NCBI RefSeq assembly: GCF_040256395.1
Contig: NZ_CP158297.1
Span: forward strand, 420,960 to 484,959
Length of the DNA stretch: 64,000 nucleotides
Direction: 5' to 3'
Source: Deinococcus sonorensis KR-87
GTDB lineage: Bacteria > Deinococcota > Deinococci > Deinococcales > Deinococcaceae
Shown here: positions 9,202-16,712 of the stretch, in pieces
Numbering within the stretch: position 1 is the first letter of the stretch
Layout: each line of letters starts with the position of its first letter
Made by a program: the position numbers and the translations under genes
The notes under the pieces: generated by a model
Databases searched by the model: none
What the model was told of the DNA's origin: nothing
What the model saw: only the letters and a program-made list of their open reading frames with translations

Positions 9202-9281
9202 GACGATCGCGAACATACACCAGACTTTAGCGCATAGATCGTCTGATCCCCGGGCCGTATGATCGGCACGTCGGGACGATC
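9202..9281. promoter_or_regulatory. Divergent promoter with three GACGATC boxes
   Basis: GACGATC occurs at 9202-9208 and 9275-9281 on the + strand and at 9237-9243 on the - strand, centred about 35-38 bp apart. These are candidate AraC-regulator sites for the divergent araC/SDR pair. Confidence 0.4.
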
Positions 9282-9310
9282 ACCGTCACCGACGCCCCAC
9301 AGGAGCTCCC

Positions 9311-10195
9311 ATGAACATCTTCGTGACCGGCGGAACCGGCACCATCGGCGCGCCCGTCCTCACTGAACTGCTGGCCCACGGCCACACAGTGCTGGCGCTG
9401 GCGCGTTCGGACGCCTCCGCCCAGGCCATCAGGCGCCTGGGTGCCCAGCCGCTGCCCGGCAGCCTGACCGACCTTGACGTCCTCCGCGCCGGCGCCGCAC
9501 ACGCCGACGGCGTCATCAATCTGGCATTCAGCCGAGACTACAGCACCGCGAACGCGCTCACGCAGGGCATCGCCGAGGAACACGCCGCGCTGATCACGCT
9601 GGGAGCAGCGCTGATCGGCAGTGACCGCCCCCTGGTGGCGGTGTCGGGTACACCCTGGGTGCCGGGCCGCCGCTCAACCGAAGCGGACCCGCTGCCCACC
9701 GACGGCCCGGTGGGCGGCCGCGCGCGGTCCCTGCAGGCGATGTTCGACCTGGCGTCCCGTGGCGTGCGCAGCGCGGCGGTCCGGCTGCCGCGAACCGTGC
9801 ACAACGAAGGGCGGGGTGGGTTCGCGGGACTGCTGACGGCCGAAGCGCGCCGCAGTGGCGTGGCCGGGTACCCCGGCGACGGAACCCAGCGCTGGCCCGC
9901 CGTGCACGCGCGTGACGCCGCGGTGCTGTTCCGGCTGGTCCTCGAGTCCGCCCCGGCAGGGACCGCCTGGCATGCGGTCGCCGACGAGGGCGACCAGGTC
10001 AGGGACCTAGCAGCGGTCATCGGCCGCCGGCTGGGCCTGCCCGTCCAACCGGTCCCGGAGGACACCTTCGGTCCGTTTGGCCCGATCTTCGCGATGGACC
10101 AGCCGTCGTCCAGCGTGTACACACGCGAGACCCTGGGGTGGACACCCACGCAGCCGAGTCTGCTCCAGGACCTGGAACACCTCCAGCCGGAGTGA
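9311..10195 (+). CDS. SDR family NAD(P)-dependent oxidoreductase/epimerase
   Basis: A 294-aa extended SDR. The N-terminal Rossmann motif is TGGTGTIG (residues 6-13), followed by VINLAFSRDY and a C-terminal substrate region. A YxxxK catalytic pair is not obvious, which is common in atypical NAD-dependent epimerase/dehydratase relatives, so the reaction is unknown. GGAGCTCCC precedes the ATG. Divergent from an AraC regulator that probably controls it. Confidence 0.85.
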   Translation: MNIFVTGGTGTIGAPVLTELLAHGHTVLALARSDASAQAIRRLGAQPLPGSLTDLDVLRAGAAHADGVINLAFSRDYSTANALTQGIAEEHAALITLGAALIGSDRPLVAVSGTPWVPGRRSTEADPLPTDGPVGGRARSLQAMFDLASRGVRSAAVRLPRTVHNEGRGGFAGLLTAEARRSGVAGYPGDGTQRWPAVHARDAAVLFRLVLESAPAGTAWHAVADEGDQVRDLAAVIGRRLGLPVQPVPEDTFGPFGPIFAMDQPSSSVYTRETLGWTPTQPSLLQDLEHLQPE

Positions 10196-10198
10196 GCG

Positions 10199-10508
10199 CC
10201 GCCCGGATCCCGGCTCACCGCGGACACGCAGTATCCAGGAGTCCGGCCGTGCCCGGGTGCCGGAAGCCTGAACGGCATCGGACGCGGCGTTCGTCGTGCG
10301 AGGGACTGGCCCGCTCACCCCGCCTGGACGGGGCCGTCCTCCGCCTCCCTGGCACCGCGACGGCACCTTCGCTGCAGGCGATCTCGGTCTGGCGCTCAAC
10401 GAACTCGACCTGGGCGGTGGTCCCCCTCTGTCTGCGCAGGGTCCAGCTCCTTTGCGGGTGGCCGGAGGCTCAGGCCGCTTCGGGGCCTGTTACAGTGACG
10501 GCAAGCCT
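10199..10508. other. Intergenic, no gene recognised
   Basis: GC-rich region between the SDR and the first SARP regulator. A TACAGT -10-like box lies at 10491-10496, 12 nt before the start at 10509. Nothing else supported. Confidence 0.4.
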
Positions 10509-11195
10509 ATGCCCATACCCACCTGGCACTTCCGGATGCTCGGAACGGCGGCGTTACAGGCGCACGGGGAGGCGTTCACGCCCCTGGAACGCAAGGCCGC
10601 TGCCCTGCTCGCGTACCTCGCGCTGGAGGGGCCGAGCAGGCGAGCGCAGCTGATCGGGCTGCTCTGGCCCGACACCCGGGAGGTGGCCGCGCGGAACAAC
10701 CTCGTGCATCTGCTGCGAAAATTGCGGCGGTCCGCGGACGCCGTCCCGGTGGTGGGGGCCGAGGTGCTGTCGCTGGCGCGGGATCTGGTGTCGGACGTGC
10801 TGGAAGCGCAGGAGGCGTTCGTGCGGGGGGAGTATACGGTCGTTCTCCGCTTCGAGGGCGAGGTGCTGCAGGGCCTGGTCTACGACGATCTCCCCGACCT
10901 GGACCTGTGGGTGGAAGCGCAACGCGGGCGGTGGCGGGAGTGGCAGGGCGTGGCCCTGCGCCAGGAAGTGCGGCGCCATGAGGCGCAGGGTGAGTACGAC
11001 GCTGCCCTGACGCTGGCCCTGGCGCTGCACGATCTCGATCCGGTCTCCGAGGACGCCGCCCGCCGTCTGATGCGCCTGCATTACCTGCGCGGCGACCGCT
11101 CGGCGGCCCTGCGGGCCTACTCCCGCTGTGCCGAGGTGCTGAGGCGGGAATTCGGGGTGGACCCGCTGCCGGAAACACAGGACCTGGCGCGCTAG
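10509..11195 (+). CDS. SARP/BTAD regulator, N-terminal fragment (gene split by TAG)
   Basis: 228 codons covering the DNA-binding and bacterial transcriptional activation (BTAD) domains of a SARP-type regulator (FRMLGTAALQAHG, LLGLLWPDTREVAARNNL-like winged helix, then the TPR-like BTAD ending EFGVDPLPETQDLAR). Translation stops at TAG 11193-11195, yet the same frame continues at once as IEGG and the ATPase domain. Relatives are single polypeptides, so this is best read as one gene with a nonsense codon. Without the ATPase the fragment could still bind DNA, perhaps deregulated. An earlier start at 10296 is not protein-like. Confidence 0.7.
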   Translation: MPIPTWHFRMLGTAALQAHGEAFTPLERKAAALLAYLALEGPSRRAQLIGLLWPDTREVAARNNLVHLLRKLRRSADAVPVVGAEVLSLARDLVSDVLEAQEAFVRGEYTVVLRFEGEVLQGLVYDDLPDLDLWVEAQRGRWREWQGVALRQEVRRHEAQGEYDAALTLALALHDLDPVSEDAARRLMRLHYLRGDRSAALRAYSRCAEVLRREFGVDPLPETQDLAR

Positions 11196-11210
11196 ATCGA
11201 GGGCGGGCAG

Positions 11211-12602
11211 GTGCCGGCCGTGCTGCCCGTGGCGGCCCCCAAGGCGCTCCCGCTCACGGTCCTGCGCCCACCGGTCCTGATCGGGCGCGAGCGGGAGTGG
11301 GCGCGGATGGAGCAGGCCTGGCGGGCCGGGCAGGTGATCTACCTGCAGGGCGCGCCGGGGGTGGGCAAGACCCGCCTCGCGCGCGATTTCGCGGCGAGCA
11401 AGGGGGCCTTCATCGTGAACGAGGGCCGTCCCGGCGACGTGCGGCATCCCAAGTCCTCGTCGGCGCGCGCCTTTCAGAACATGTACGCGCGCGCCAGCGA
11501 CCTCCATGTCCCCGACTGGGTGAAGCGCGAGATGTCCCGCTACATCCCCGAGTTCGTCGCAGAGGGCTTCGAGGCGCCGCCCATCTCAGATGACACGGAC
11601 CTGCTGCGCTTCCGTCAGGCGATGCTGGAGTTCCTGCGGCTGACGACCGGCCACCTGCAAACGCACATCATCGACGACTTCCAGTACTTCGATCCCGCGT
11701 CGCTGGAGGACGGGGCGTACATGTTCTCGCAGGCCCGCGTGCCCGGCGAGGACCACCGGGTCGCCCCCCTGATCTGTACCTTCCGCAAGAACGAGCTCTC
11801 GCCGGAGAACGAGGCGATCATGCGCGAGACGATCGAGGCGGGAAATTCGGTGCTGATTGAGGTGGAGCAGCTGAGCGCCGCGTCCAGCGAGGCGCTGCTC
11901 GACTCGCTGGGCGTGACCCTCAGCCCCGCGGTGCGGCAGGGCGCGGCGCAGTACGCGGGCGGCAATCCGCTGTTCCTGCTGGAAACCGTCAAGCATCTCC
12001 TGGAAACTGGTCAGCTGGGGGCCACATTTCCCCAGCGGCTGGCCCCGTCCCCGAAGGTGTGGGAGCTGGTCACCCGCCGGCTGGAACGGCTCTCGCCCCC
12101 GGCCCTGCAGGCCGCGCGGGCGGCCGCCGTGCTGCAGAGCGACTTCGACCCCGAGCAGGTCGCGGGGGTGCTGGGCGCGCCGCTGCTCGACCTGATCACT
12201 GCCTGGGAGGAGCTGGAGATGGCGCAGATCATGCAGGGCAACCGCTTCAGCCATGACCTGGTGTACGAGGCGGTGGACGCCGCGATGCCCGCCACGGTGC
12301 GGCACCTGCTGCACCGCTCGGCGGCACGGACCCTCGAGCGCTTCGGCGCCCCCGCCTCGCGGATCGCGCACCACTGGGTCTCGGGCGACAAGCTTGACCT
12401 GGCCTCCAGCTGGCTGCTGCGGGCGGCGCAGGACGCCCTGAACGCCTATCAGCTCTCCGAGGCCGCCGGGTTCTACGGTCAGGCCGCCCAGGCGTTCGAC
12501 GCGGCCCACGAGCCGAGCCGCGCGCGGGAGGCGCGGGAGGCGCAGCGTGACCTGCTCGGACGGATGGAACCGGGCGCCGCTTCCGGAACAGCGCCGCTGT
12601 GA
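11211..12602 (+). CDS. SARP regulator, AAA ATPase fragment (continues the previous frame)
   Basis: 463 aa in frame with the preceding BTAD fragment. It has an AAA/NB-ARC ATPase: Walker A GAPGVGKTRLA (residues ~47-57) and a Walker B-like HIIDDFQYFD, then a helical region (LERLSPPALQAARAAAVL). It ends at residue 463, where family members normally carry several hundred residues of TPRs, so the C-terminus is also truncated. A GTG at 11211 could start translation, but no ribosome binding site is visible. Probably a non-functional remnant. Confidence 0.65.
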   Translation: MPAVLPVAAPKALPLTVLRPPVLIGREREWARMEQAWRAGQVIYLQGAPGVGKTRLARDFAASKGAFIVNEGRPGDVRHPKSSSARAFQNMYARASDLHVPDWVKREMSRYIPEFVAEGFEAPPISDDTDLLRFRQAMLEFLRLTTGHLQTHIIDDFQYFDPASLEDGAYMFSQARVPGEDHRVAPLICTFRKNELSPENEAIMRETIEAGNSVLIEVEQLSAASSEALLDSLGVTLSPAVRQGAAQYAGGNPLFLLETVKHLLETGQLGATFPQRLAPSPKVWELVTRRLERLSPPALQAARAAAVLQSDFDPEQVAGVLGAPLLDLITAWEELEMAQIMQGNRFSHDLVYEAVDAAMPATVRHLLHRSAARTLERFGAPASRIAHHWVSGDKLDLASSWLLRAAQDALNAYQLSEAAGFYGQAAQAFDAAHEPSRAREAREAQRDLLGRMEPGAASGTAPL

Positions 12603-12796
12603 CGGTCTGACTGGAGTGCCCTCAATCCGGGTGTGGGGTGCGCTTCACCTCAGGACCTCGTTTGAGGCTGTTCAGTCGCACCGGCGTGTCGTCCCAGACC
12701 GTCCCGGAACCAGGGGCGTTCAGGGTGGCTGGAAAGCGCACACCGGCAGAGCCCTGGGTCACTTGTCCCTCGACTGCGCCGCGGAACAGAGTAAGG

Positions 12797-12827
12797 TTGC
12801 TTTACTGAACGAACGTTCAGCTAGTAA
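12797..12827 (+). promoter_or_regulatory. Promoter with TetR-type operator
   Basis: CTGAACG-AA-CGTTCAG (12805-12820) is an inverted repeat with perfect 7-bp arms. It sits between TTGCTT (12797-12802) and TAGTAA (12822-12827), so a bound repressor would block polymerase. It lies upstream of the YciI gene; the TetR gene downstream is the obvious candidate ligand-responsive repressor. Confidence 0.6.
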
Positions 12828-12853
12828 ATGCCGTAAGCCCTTCCGGAGGAACG

Positions 12854-13168
12854 ATGCCGCATCATGTTGTGCTTCACTATGCCCGTGGCCCCGGCTGGGT
12901 GCCGGACCGCCCTGTCTTCGAACAGCCACTCCACCGGCACCTTGCGTACATGAGGCGCCTCCATCAGCAGGGCATCGTCCTGGCCGGAGGGCCCTATACC
13001 GATCACTCGGGCGGACTGGTGATCTTGCAACCGATGACGCTCGAAGACGCCGAGCAGATGCTCCGTGCGGATCCAGCGATTGTCGATGGCACCATGACAG
13101 CCTCGGCGAACCTCTGGCACACGATGTTCGATGATTCGTTCACTTCGGTTCGACTTGCTCAGCGTTGA
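12854..13168 (+). CDS. YciI family protein
   Basis: A 104-aa protein with the YCII fold: HHVVLHYARGPGW at the start, the central RHLAYMRRLHQQGIVLAGGP segment with the conserved His, and D(H)SGGLVIL followed by EDAEQMLRADPAI. Family members are dimeric alpha-beta proteins of uncertain enzymatic function. GGAGGAACG precedes the ATG. It is the first gene after the palindromic operator and probably co-regulated with the TetR gene downstream. Confidence 0.8.
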   Translation: MPHHVVLHYARGPGWVPDRPVFEQPLHRHLAYMRRLHQQGIVLAGGPYTDHSGGLVILQPMTLEDAEQMLRADPAIVDGTMTASANLWHTMFDDSFTSVRLAQR

Positions 13169-13357
13169 GCACATGAAGAGGACTGCAGCGTTGCCCTGCT
13201 CTCACGGCCGCCCCGATCCTGGTCCATGCGCCCTCTCGCGCTGGACCTCTGGTTCACAGCAGGTGAACGGGGTCGTGACCTTCTCCCTGCACAGCCCAGC
13301 ACGTCACCTGCTGCTCCCCAGTGCCTCCACGCGCATGATCCAGGCACCCCACCCGGC

Positions 13358-13381
13358 GAGTTGGCTGCTCCCAGCCAACTC
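13358..13381 (+). repeat. Perfect hairpin upstream of the TetR gene
   Basis: GAGTTGGCTG-CTCC-CAGCCAACTC: a 10-bp perfect stem with a 4-nt loop, 43 nt before the TetR start. CTCCCAGCCAA from loop and right arm recurs at 13392-13402. There is no T-run, so it may be an operator or attenuator rather than a terminator. Confidence 0.4.
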
Positions 13382-13423
13382 AAGGTGACGGCTCCCAGCC
13401 AAGCGGCCAACCCACGAGGAACG

Positions 13424-14047
13424 ATGAGCCCAGCAGACCCCAAGCCACGCAACGCCGCGCTTACCCGGAGCGCCATTTTACAGGCCGCGACGCAGCTGTT
13501 TGCTGCCCGAGGATTTGCAGCCACGGGCATGCAGGACATCGCCACCGTGGCGGGGGTCGCCCGGGCGACCCCCAGCTACTTCTTTGGCTCCAAAGAACAG
13601 CTCTGGCAGGCGGTCATGGAAGCTCAAGGCCACCTGGTCGCGGGCATCGTTCCAGCGGCCCTGGCCAGCCTTGCGTCGCCGCCCACCCAGGACGCCCTGA
13701 CGGACGCCCTGCTGGAGAGCGTCCTGACCTTTCATCAGCAGCATCCTGAGGCGCTGCGGCTGATCCAATGGGCAGAATTGCAGGGAAGTTCGCTGTTGCA
13801 GCACCTGCCCGCGCATTCGAGTGCCGTGCAGAGCGCGTTGACCATGCTCCAGCAGATGATGCCGGGTCTCTCCGCCACAGAAGCGGCGCATCTGACCCTT
13901 TCGCTGCTGGGCGCCTGCTACGCTCACATCTCGTTCGGCCGGACGTTTGGCCCCCCCCTGGGCCTCGATCCTGACGCCCCAACCTTCATGCATGAGCGCC
14001 GAGTCCATCTGCGCGCCGTGCTGCTCGCGCTTCTCCATTCCATCTGA
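13424..14047 (+). CDS. TetR family transcriptional regulator
   Basis: A 207-aa repressor. The N-terminal HTH is clear (SAILQAATQLFAARGFAATGMQDIATVAGVA, with SYFFGSKEQLWQAV closing the domain); the C-terminal helical region should bind a small ligand. Start at 13424 is set by GAGGAACG; the frame is open 66 codons further upstream, but those residues are not TetR-like. Likely targets are the operator at 12805-12820 and the genes around it. Confidence 0.85.
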   Translation: MSPADPKPRNAALTRSAILQAATQLFAARGFAATGMQDIATVAGVARATPSYFFGSKEQLWQAVMEAQGHLVAGIVPAALASLASPPTQDALTDALLESVLTFHQQHPEALRLIQWAELQGSSLLQHLPAHSSAVQSALTMLQQMMPGLSATEAAHLTLSLLGACYAHISFGRTFGPPLGLDPDAPTFMHERRVHLRAVLLALLHSI

Positions 14048-14121
14048 GGCGCCTTCGCTGCGGGCACCTCAAGGTCGTGAACAGCGCCTCCCGTACGACC
14101 ATGTCCTCAAAGGAGCATCCG

Positions 14122-14262
14122 ATGCACACCACGTTGGACCTTGTGATGAAAGAGATGTTCGCGTCTCCATCTCCCTTGCCCACGAGGGCGATGGGCGTCC
14201 CCGTCCTCGGGGATTCCGGAGTGTTCGCCCGAGCCACGGCCTCATCAGGAGGTCTCCAGTGA
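14122..14262 (+). CDS. Small ORF, possible gene remnant
   Basis: 46 codons with a strong AAAGGAG ribosome binding site 7 nt before ATG. Its TGA overlaps the GTG start of the next gene (GTGA at 14259-14262), suggesting translational coupling. The peptide (MHTTLDLVMKEMF...ATASSGGLQ) matches no family I recognise. It could be a leader peptide or what is left of a longer gene after an internal deletion. Confidence 0.4.
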   Translation: MHTTLDLVMKEMFASPSPLPTRAMGVPVLGDSGVFARATASSGGLQ

Positions 14263-15051
14263 AGACGGTCATGCTCACCGGAGGAACCGGGCGGCTTGGA
14301 CAGCGCGTGCTTCCGCTCCTGCTGGCGCAGGGGTTCCAGCGTCCGCGCCTTCAGCCGCCGACCGGGCATGCCTGCGCCGGGGCTCACCTGGATTCAGGGT
14401 GATCTGTGCAGTCCCTCGGCGGTTCGGCAGGCGCTGGCCGGGGCGGACACCCTGCTTCACCTGGCCACCCAGCCGCTTCAGGCCGGTGCAGATGTGGCGC
14501 TGGCCAGACCGCTGCTTCAGGCCCTGCCGAACAGTGACATCCAGCACGCCATTTACATGAGCATCACGGGTCTGGAGCGGATGCAGACCGCGCCTTACTA
14601 CCGGGAGAAACTGGACATCGAGCGGCGCTTCGAAGACAGCGGTGTGCCGTTGACCCTGCAGCGGTCCACTCAGTTTCACGAGTTCGTGATGCAGCTCGTG
14701 CAGCGCTTGACCGTCAGCCGCGTGACGCTGATGCCGCCAGGGGTGACCCTTCAACCGGTCGAGGCGCGGGCGGTGGCCCATCACCTGGCGCAGCTGACCG
14801 TGGGCGAGCCCGCGGGCCGGGTCCGGGATCTCGCTGGCCCGGAGACCGCGACACTGGAGCACCTGGCCCGGGAGTGGCACCTCCAGCAGGGTCGCCGTCC
14901 CGCGCTGCTGGAGGTGCCACTCCCGGTGCCCCTGTTTCGGGCCTGGAAACATCAGGCGGCGGTCAGCCCCGAGGCACAGGTCGTGGGCCAGAGCTGGGCC
15001 TCCTGGCTCGGCGATGCCGCGCCTGAAGACGTGCGGGCGATGCGGACGTGA
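14259..15051 (+). pseudogene. NmrA-like NAD(P)-binding protein, frameshifted
   Basis: The first frame begins KTVMLTGGTGRLGQRVLPLL, a Rossmann nucleotide-binding start. After LLLAQGF, at about 14336, an extra C (GGTTCCAGC) throws it out of frame, and the protein resumes in the +1 frame as SVRAFSRRPG and continues to 15051. Removing one base gives a complete ~263-aa NmrA/SDR-type protein. The second frame's own ATG (14296) would lack the dinucleotide-binding motif. The coding region contains a 22-bp perfect inverted repeat (14868-14926). The 3' end overlaps the next gene (GTGA). Confidence 0.75.
14868..14926. repeat. 22-bp perfect inverted repeat inside coding sequence
   Basis: The arms 14868-14889 and 14905-14926 are exact reverse complements with a 15-nt loop. 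They encode EWHLQQG and LLEVPLP. Such a long perfect hairpin is rare inside a reading frame. Confidence 0.85.
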
Positions 15052-15458
15052 AGGCCCGTCCGTCGGTTCTCGCGCGGGTGGCGCTGGCCTACCTGGGGAT
15101 CACGTCCATGCTGGTGGGTCTGTGGGCTCTGGTCTTCCCGCGTGCGTTTTACGACCAGTTTCCAGGGGTGGGGGTCTGGGTGGCGGGCGACGGCCCGTAT
15201 AACGAGCACCTGGTGCGGGACGTGGGTGGATTGAACCTCAGCCTGGCGCTCCTGAGCTGGTATGCCGTTCGGCAGCCAGCGCAGGTCCCAGGATCGGTGG
15301 TCGGCTGGGCGGTCCTGGCTTCCGCGGTCCCCCACTTCCTCTACCATTCGGTGCACCTCCAGACGATCGCCGCTCGCGCTGACCAGCTCAGCAGTCTGGC
15401 TGGTCTTCTCGCTTCTGTCGTGTGTGCGGCCATCCTGGTGCGGCGACCCCTGAAGTGA
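15048..15458 (+). CDS. Small integral membrane protein
   Basis: A 136-aa protein with about four hydrophobic segments: VALAYLGITSMLVGLWALVF, LNLSLALLSWYAV, VVGWAVLASAVPHFLYHSVH and LAGLLASVVCAAILV. The NEHLVRDVGGLNL loop and the HFLYHSVH His cluster resemble DUF4345-type proteins of unknown role. GTG start at 15048 overlaps the stop of the NmrA-like gene, so it is translationally coupled. Confidence 0.7.
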   Translation: MKARPSVLARVALAYLGITSMLVGLWALVFPRAFYDQFPGVGVWVAGDGPYNEHLVRDVGGLNLSLALLSWYAVRQPAQVPGSVVGWAVLASAVPHFLYHSVHLQTIAARADQLSSLAGLLASVVCAAILVRRPLK

Positions 15459-15866
15459 TGAGCGGACGCCAGGACGTCATCCAGAGTCCTGACATGGAGC
15501 CATCTGCCCGCTTGGGCGGGTGCAGGACCGAACCATCGACACGCGCAGGGAGATGGTCTGAACCATACTCAGCAACGCATCGTTCACGTGTCTGCTGAGT
15601 GGTTGAGGCCGCTGCCCGACCTGGTCGCCACGTCAGCAATCCGTCCTGCCGCCTGGCCCCTCGTTCCGGATACTGGACAGACGTCGGGCGCCCGAAGCAG
15701 CCATGGTCCGCTTCTGGCCCGGGTGACTCACGGCGCGGATTCCCGCAGGTCACGACCTGGTGGTCTGATTCAAATGTCATTCGGATCTGTTGCTCCGGGA
15801 AGCACGGTGCTCTTCGGCATGCCGGCGCGTCCTGAGCCCCATGGTGTCCAAGGCCAGCCGGCTGGG
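15459..15866. other. Intergenic with a hairpin
   Basis: No supported gene. ACTCAGCA (15567-15574) and TGCTGAGT (15593-15600) form an 8-bp perfect inverted repeat around an 18-nt loop. Confidence 0.35.
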
Positions 15867-16343
15867 TCAGGGCGTGCCCGGCAGAAACTCGACCCCGTAC
15901 TGTTCTCCCAGCTCGGCCAGCTGGGCGGGACCGAGCCCGCTGGGTGAGCCGAGCGCGGCCGCGTAGTCCGCGGAGAAGTGCTCGAAGCCCGAGGGATTGG
16001 CGAACCAGTAGAACCGGACCGGCCCAGGGCCGAGGTTGCGGTGGGTGTGCGGCGCTTCGGCGGGCAGGAACACCAGGTCACCGCCCCGCGCGGTGAACGT
16101 GCCTTCCGGGGTCCACACCTCCAGCTCCCCGTCCAGGACAATGAACAGCTCGTCCTCACGGTGGTGGACGTGCGGGGGCAGGCCCTGTCCCGGCTGCAGG
16201 AGTGCCAGCCCGACAGTGAAGGCCCCGTCGGTGTCCACGTCGCTGAGCTTGACGGTGAGGGCGTCGGCGCCTGCGGTGACGGTCTGGCCCTCGCCGGGCC
16301 GGATGAGCCTGGGGCGGAGGGCGGGGGGTGAGTGAGCGGCCAT
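15867..16343 (-). CDS. Cupin domain protein
   Basis: A 158-aa single-cupin protein. Motif 1 is PPHVHHREDELFIVLDGELEV (HxH, Glu, Gly) and motif 2 is EAPHTHRNLGPGPVRFYW. The metal ligands are therefore present, and an enzyme or small-molecule sensor role is possible; the substrate is unknown. The start at 16343 follows CAGGAG. The frame stays open upstream but without protein-like sequence. Confidence 0.8.
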   Translation of the reverse strand: MAAHSPPALRPRLIRPGEGQTVTAGADALTVKLSDVDTDGAFTVGLALLQPGQGLPPHVHHREDELFIVLDGELEVWTPEGTFTARGGDLVFLPAEAPHTHRNLGPGPVRFYWFANPSGFEHFSADYAAALGSPSGLGPAQLAELGEQYGVEFLPGTP

Positions 16344-16712
16344 GCGCGTTCTCCTGAGGGGGTCGGGTGGGTTCCTCCGGCCGGGCACCTCCGCCGGTGG
16401 AGGCGAACAGCGGACGGTGGTCCGGGCGGTGTCCGGGGCCTCTGCCTTCCGGGGCGGTCGCGCCGACGCCACCCTACGTCCTCGCGCATGGTTGGAACAT
16501 GATCGGGGAGAACCCAGGCGTCGCACCCGGGCAACACTGGCCTCCGGGATGCTCGTCGGCACGGCGCATGGGCCGTCCTGGACGGAAGATCCACCTGAGG
16601 CAACGTTCGACCTCATCACCCGTGTGCGTGGCATGCGGACCGGTCTGACGACCATGGCCCAACCATGAGGCCGCGTCTACGGTACGGGGGCCAGTCGGCA
16701 AGGAGGAACCCC
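16344..16712. other. Intergenic between divergent cupin and lipoprotein genes
   Basis: Contains the promoters of the divergent cupin and delta-60 lipoprotein genes by position. No gene, repeat or clear -10/-35 pair identified. Confidence 0.35.

Noticed and set aside
11193..11210. Programmed stop-codon readthrough joining the two halves of SARP 1
   Set aside because: No known readthrough context, and the missing C-terminal TPRs indicate decay rather than regulation.
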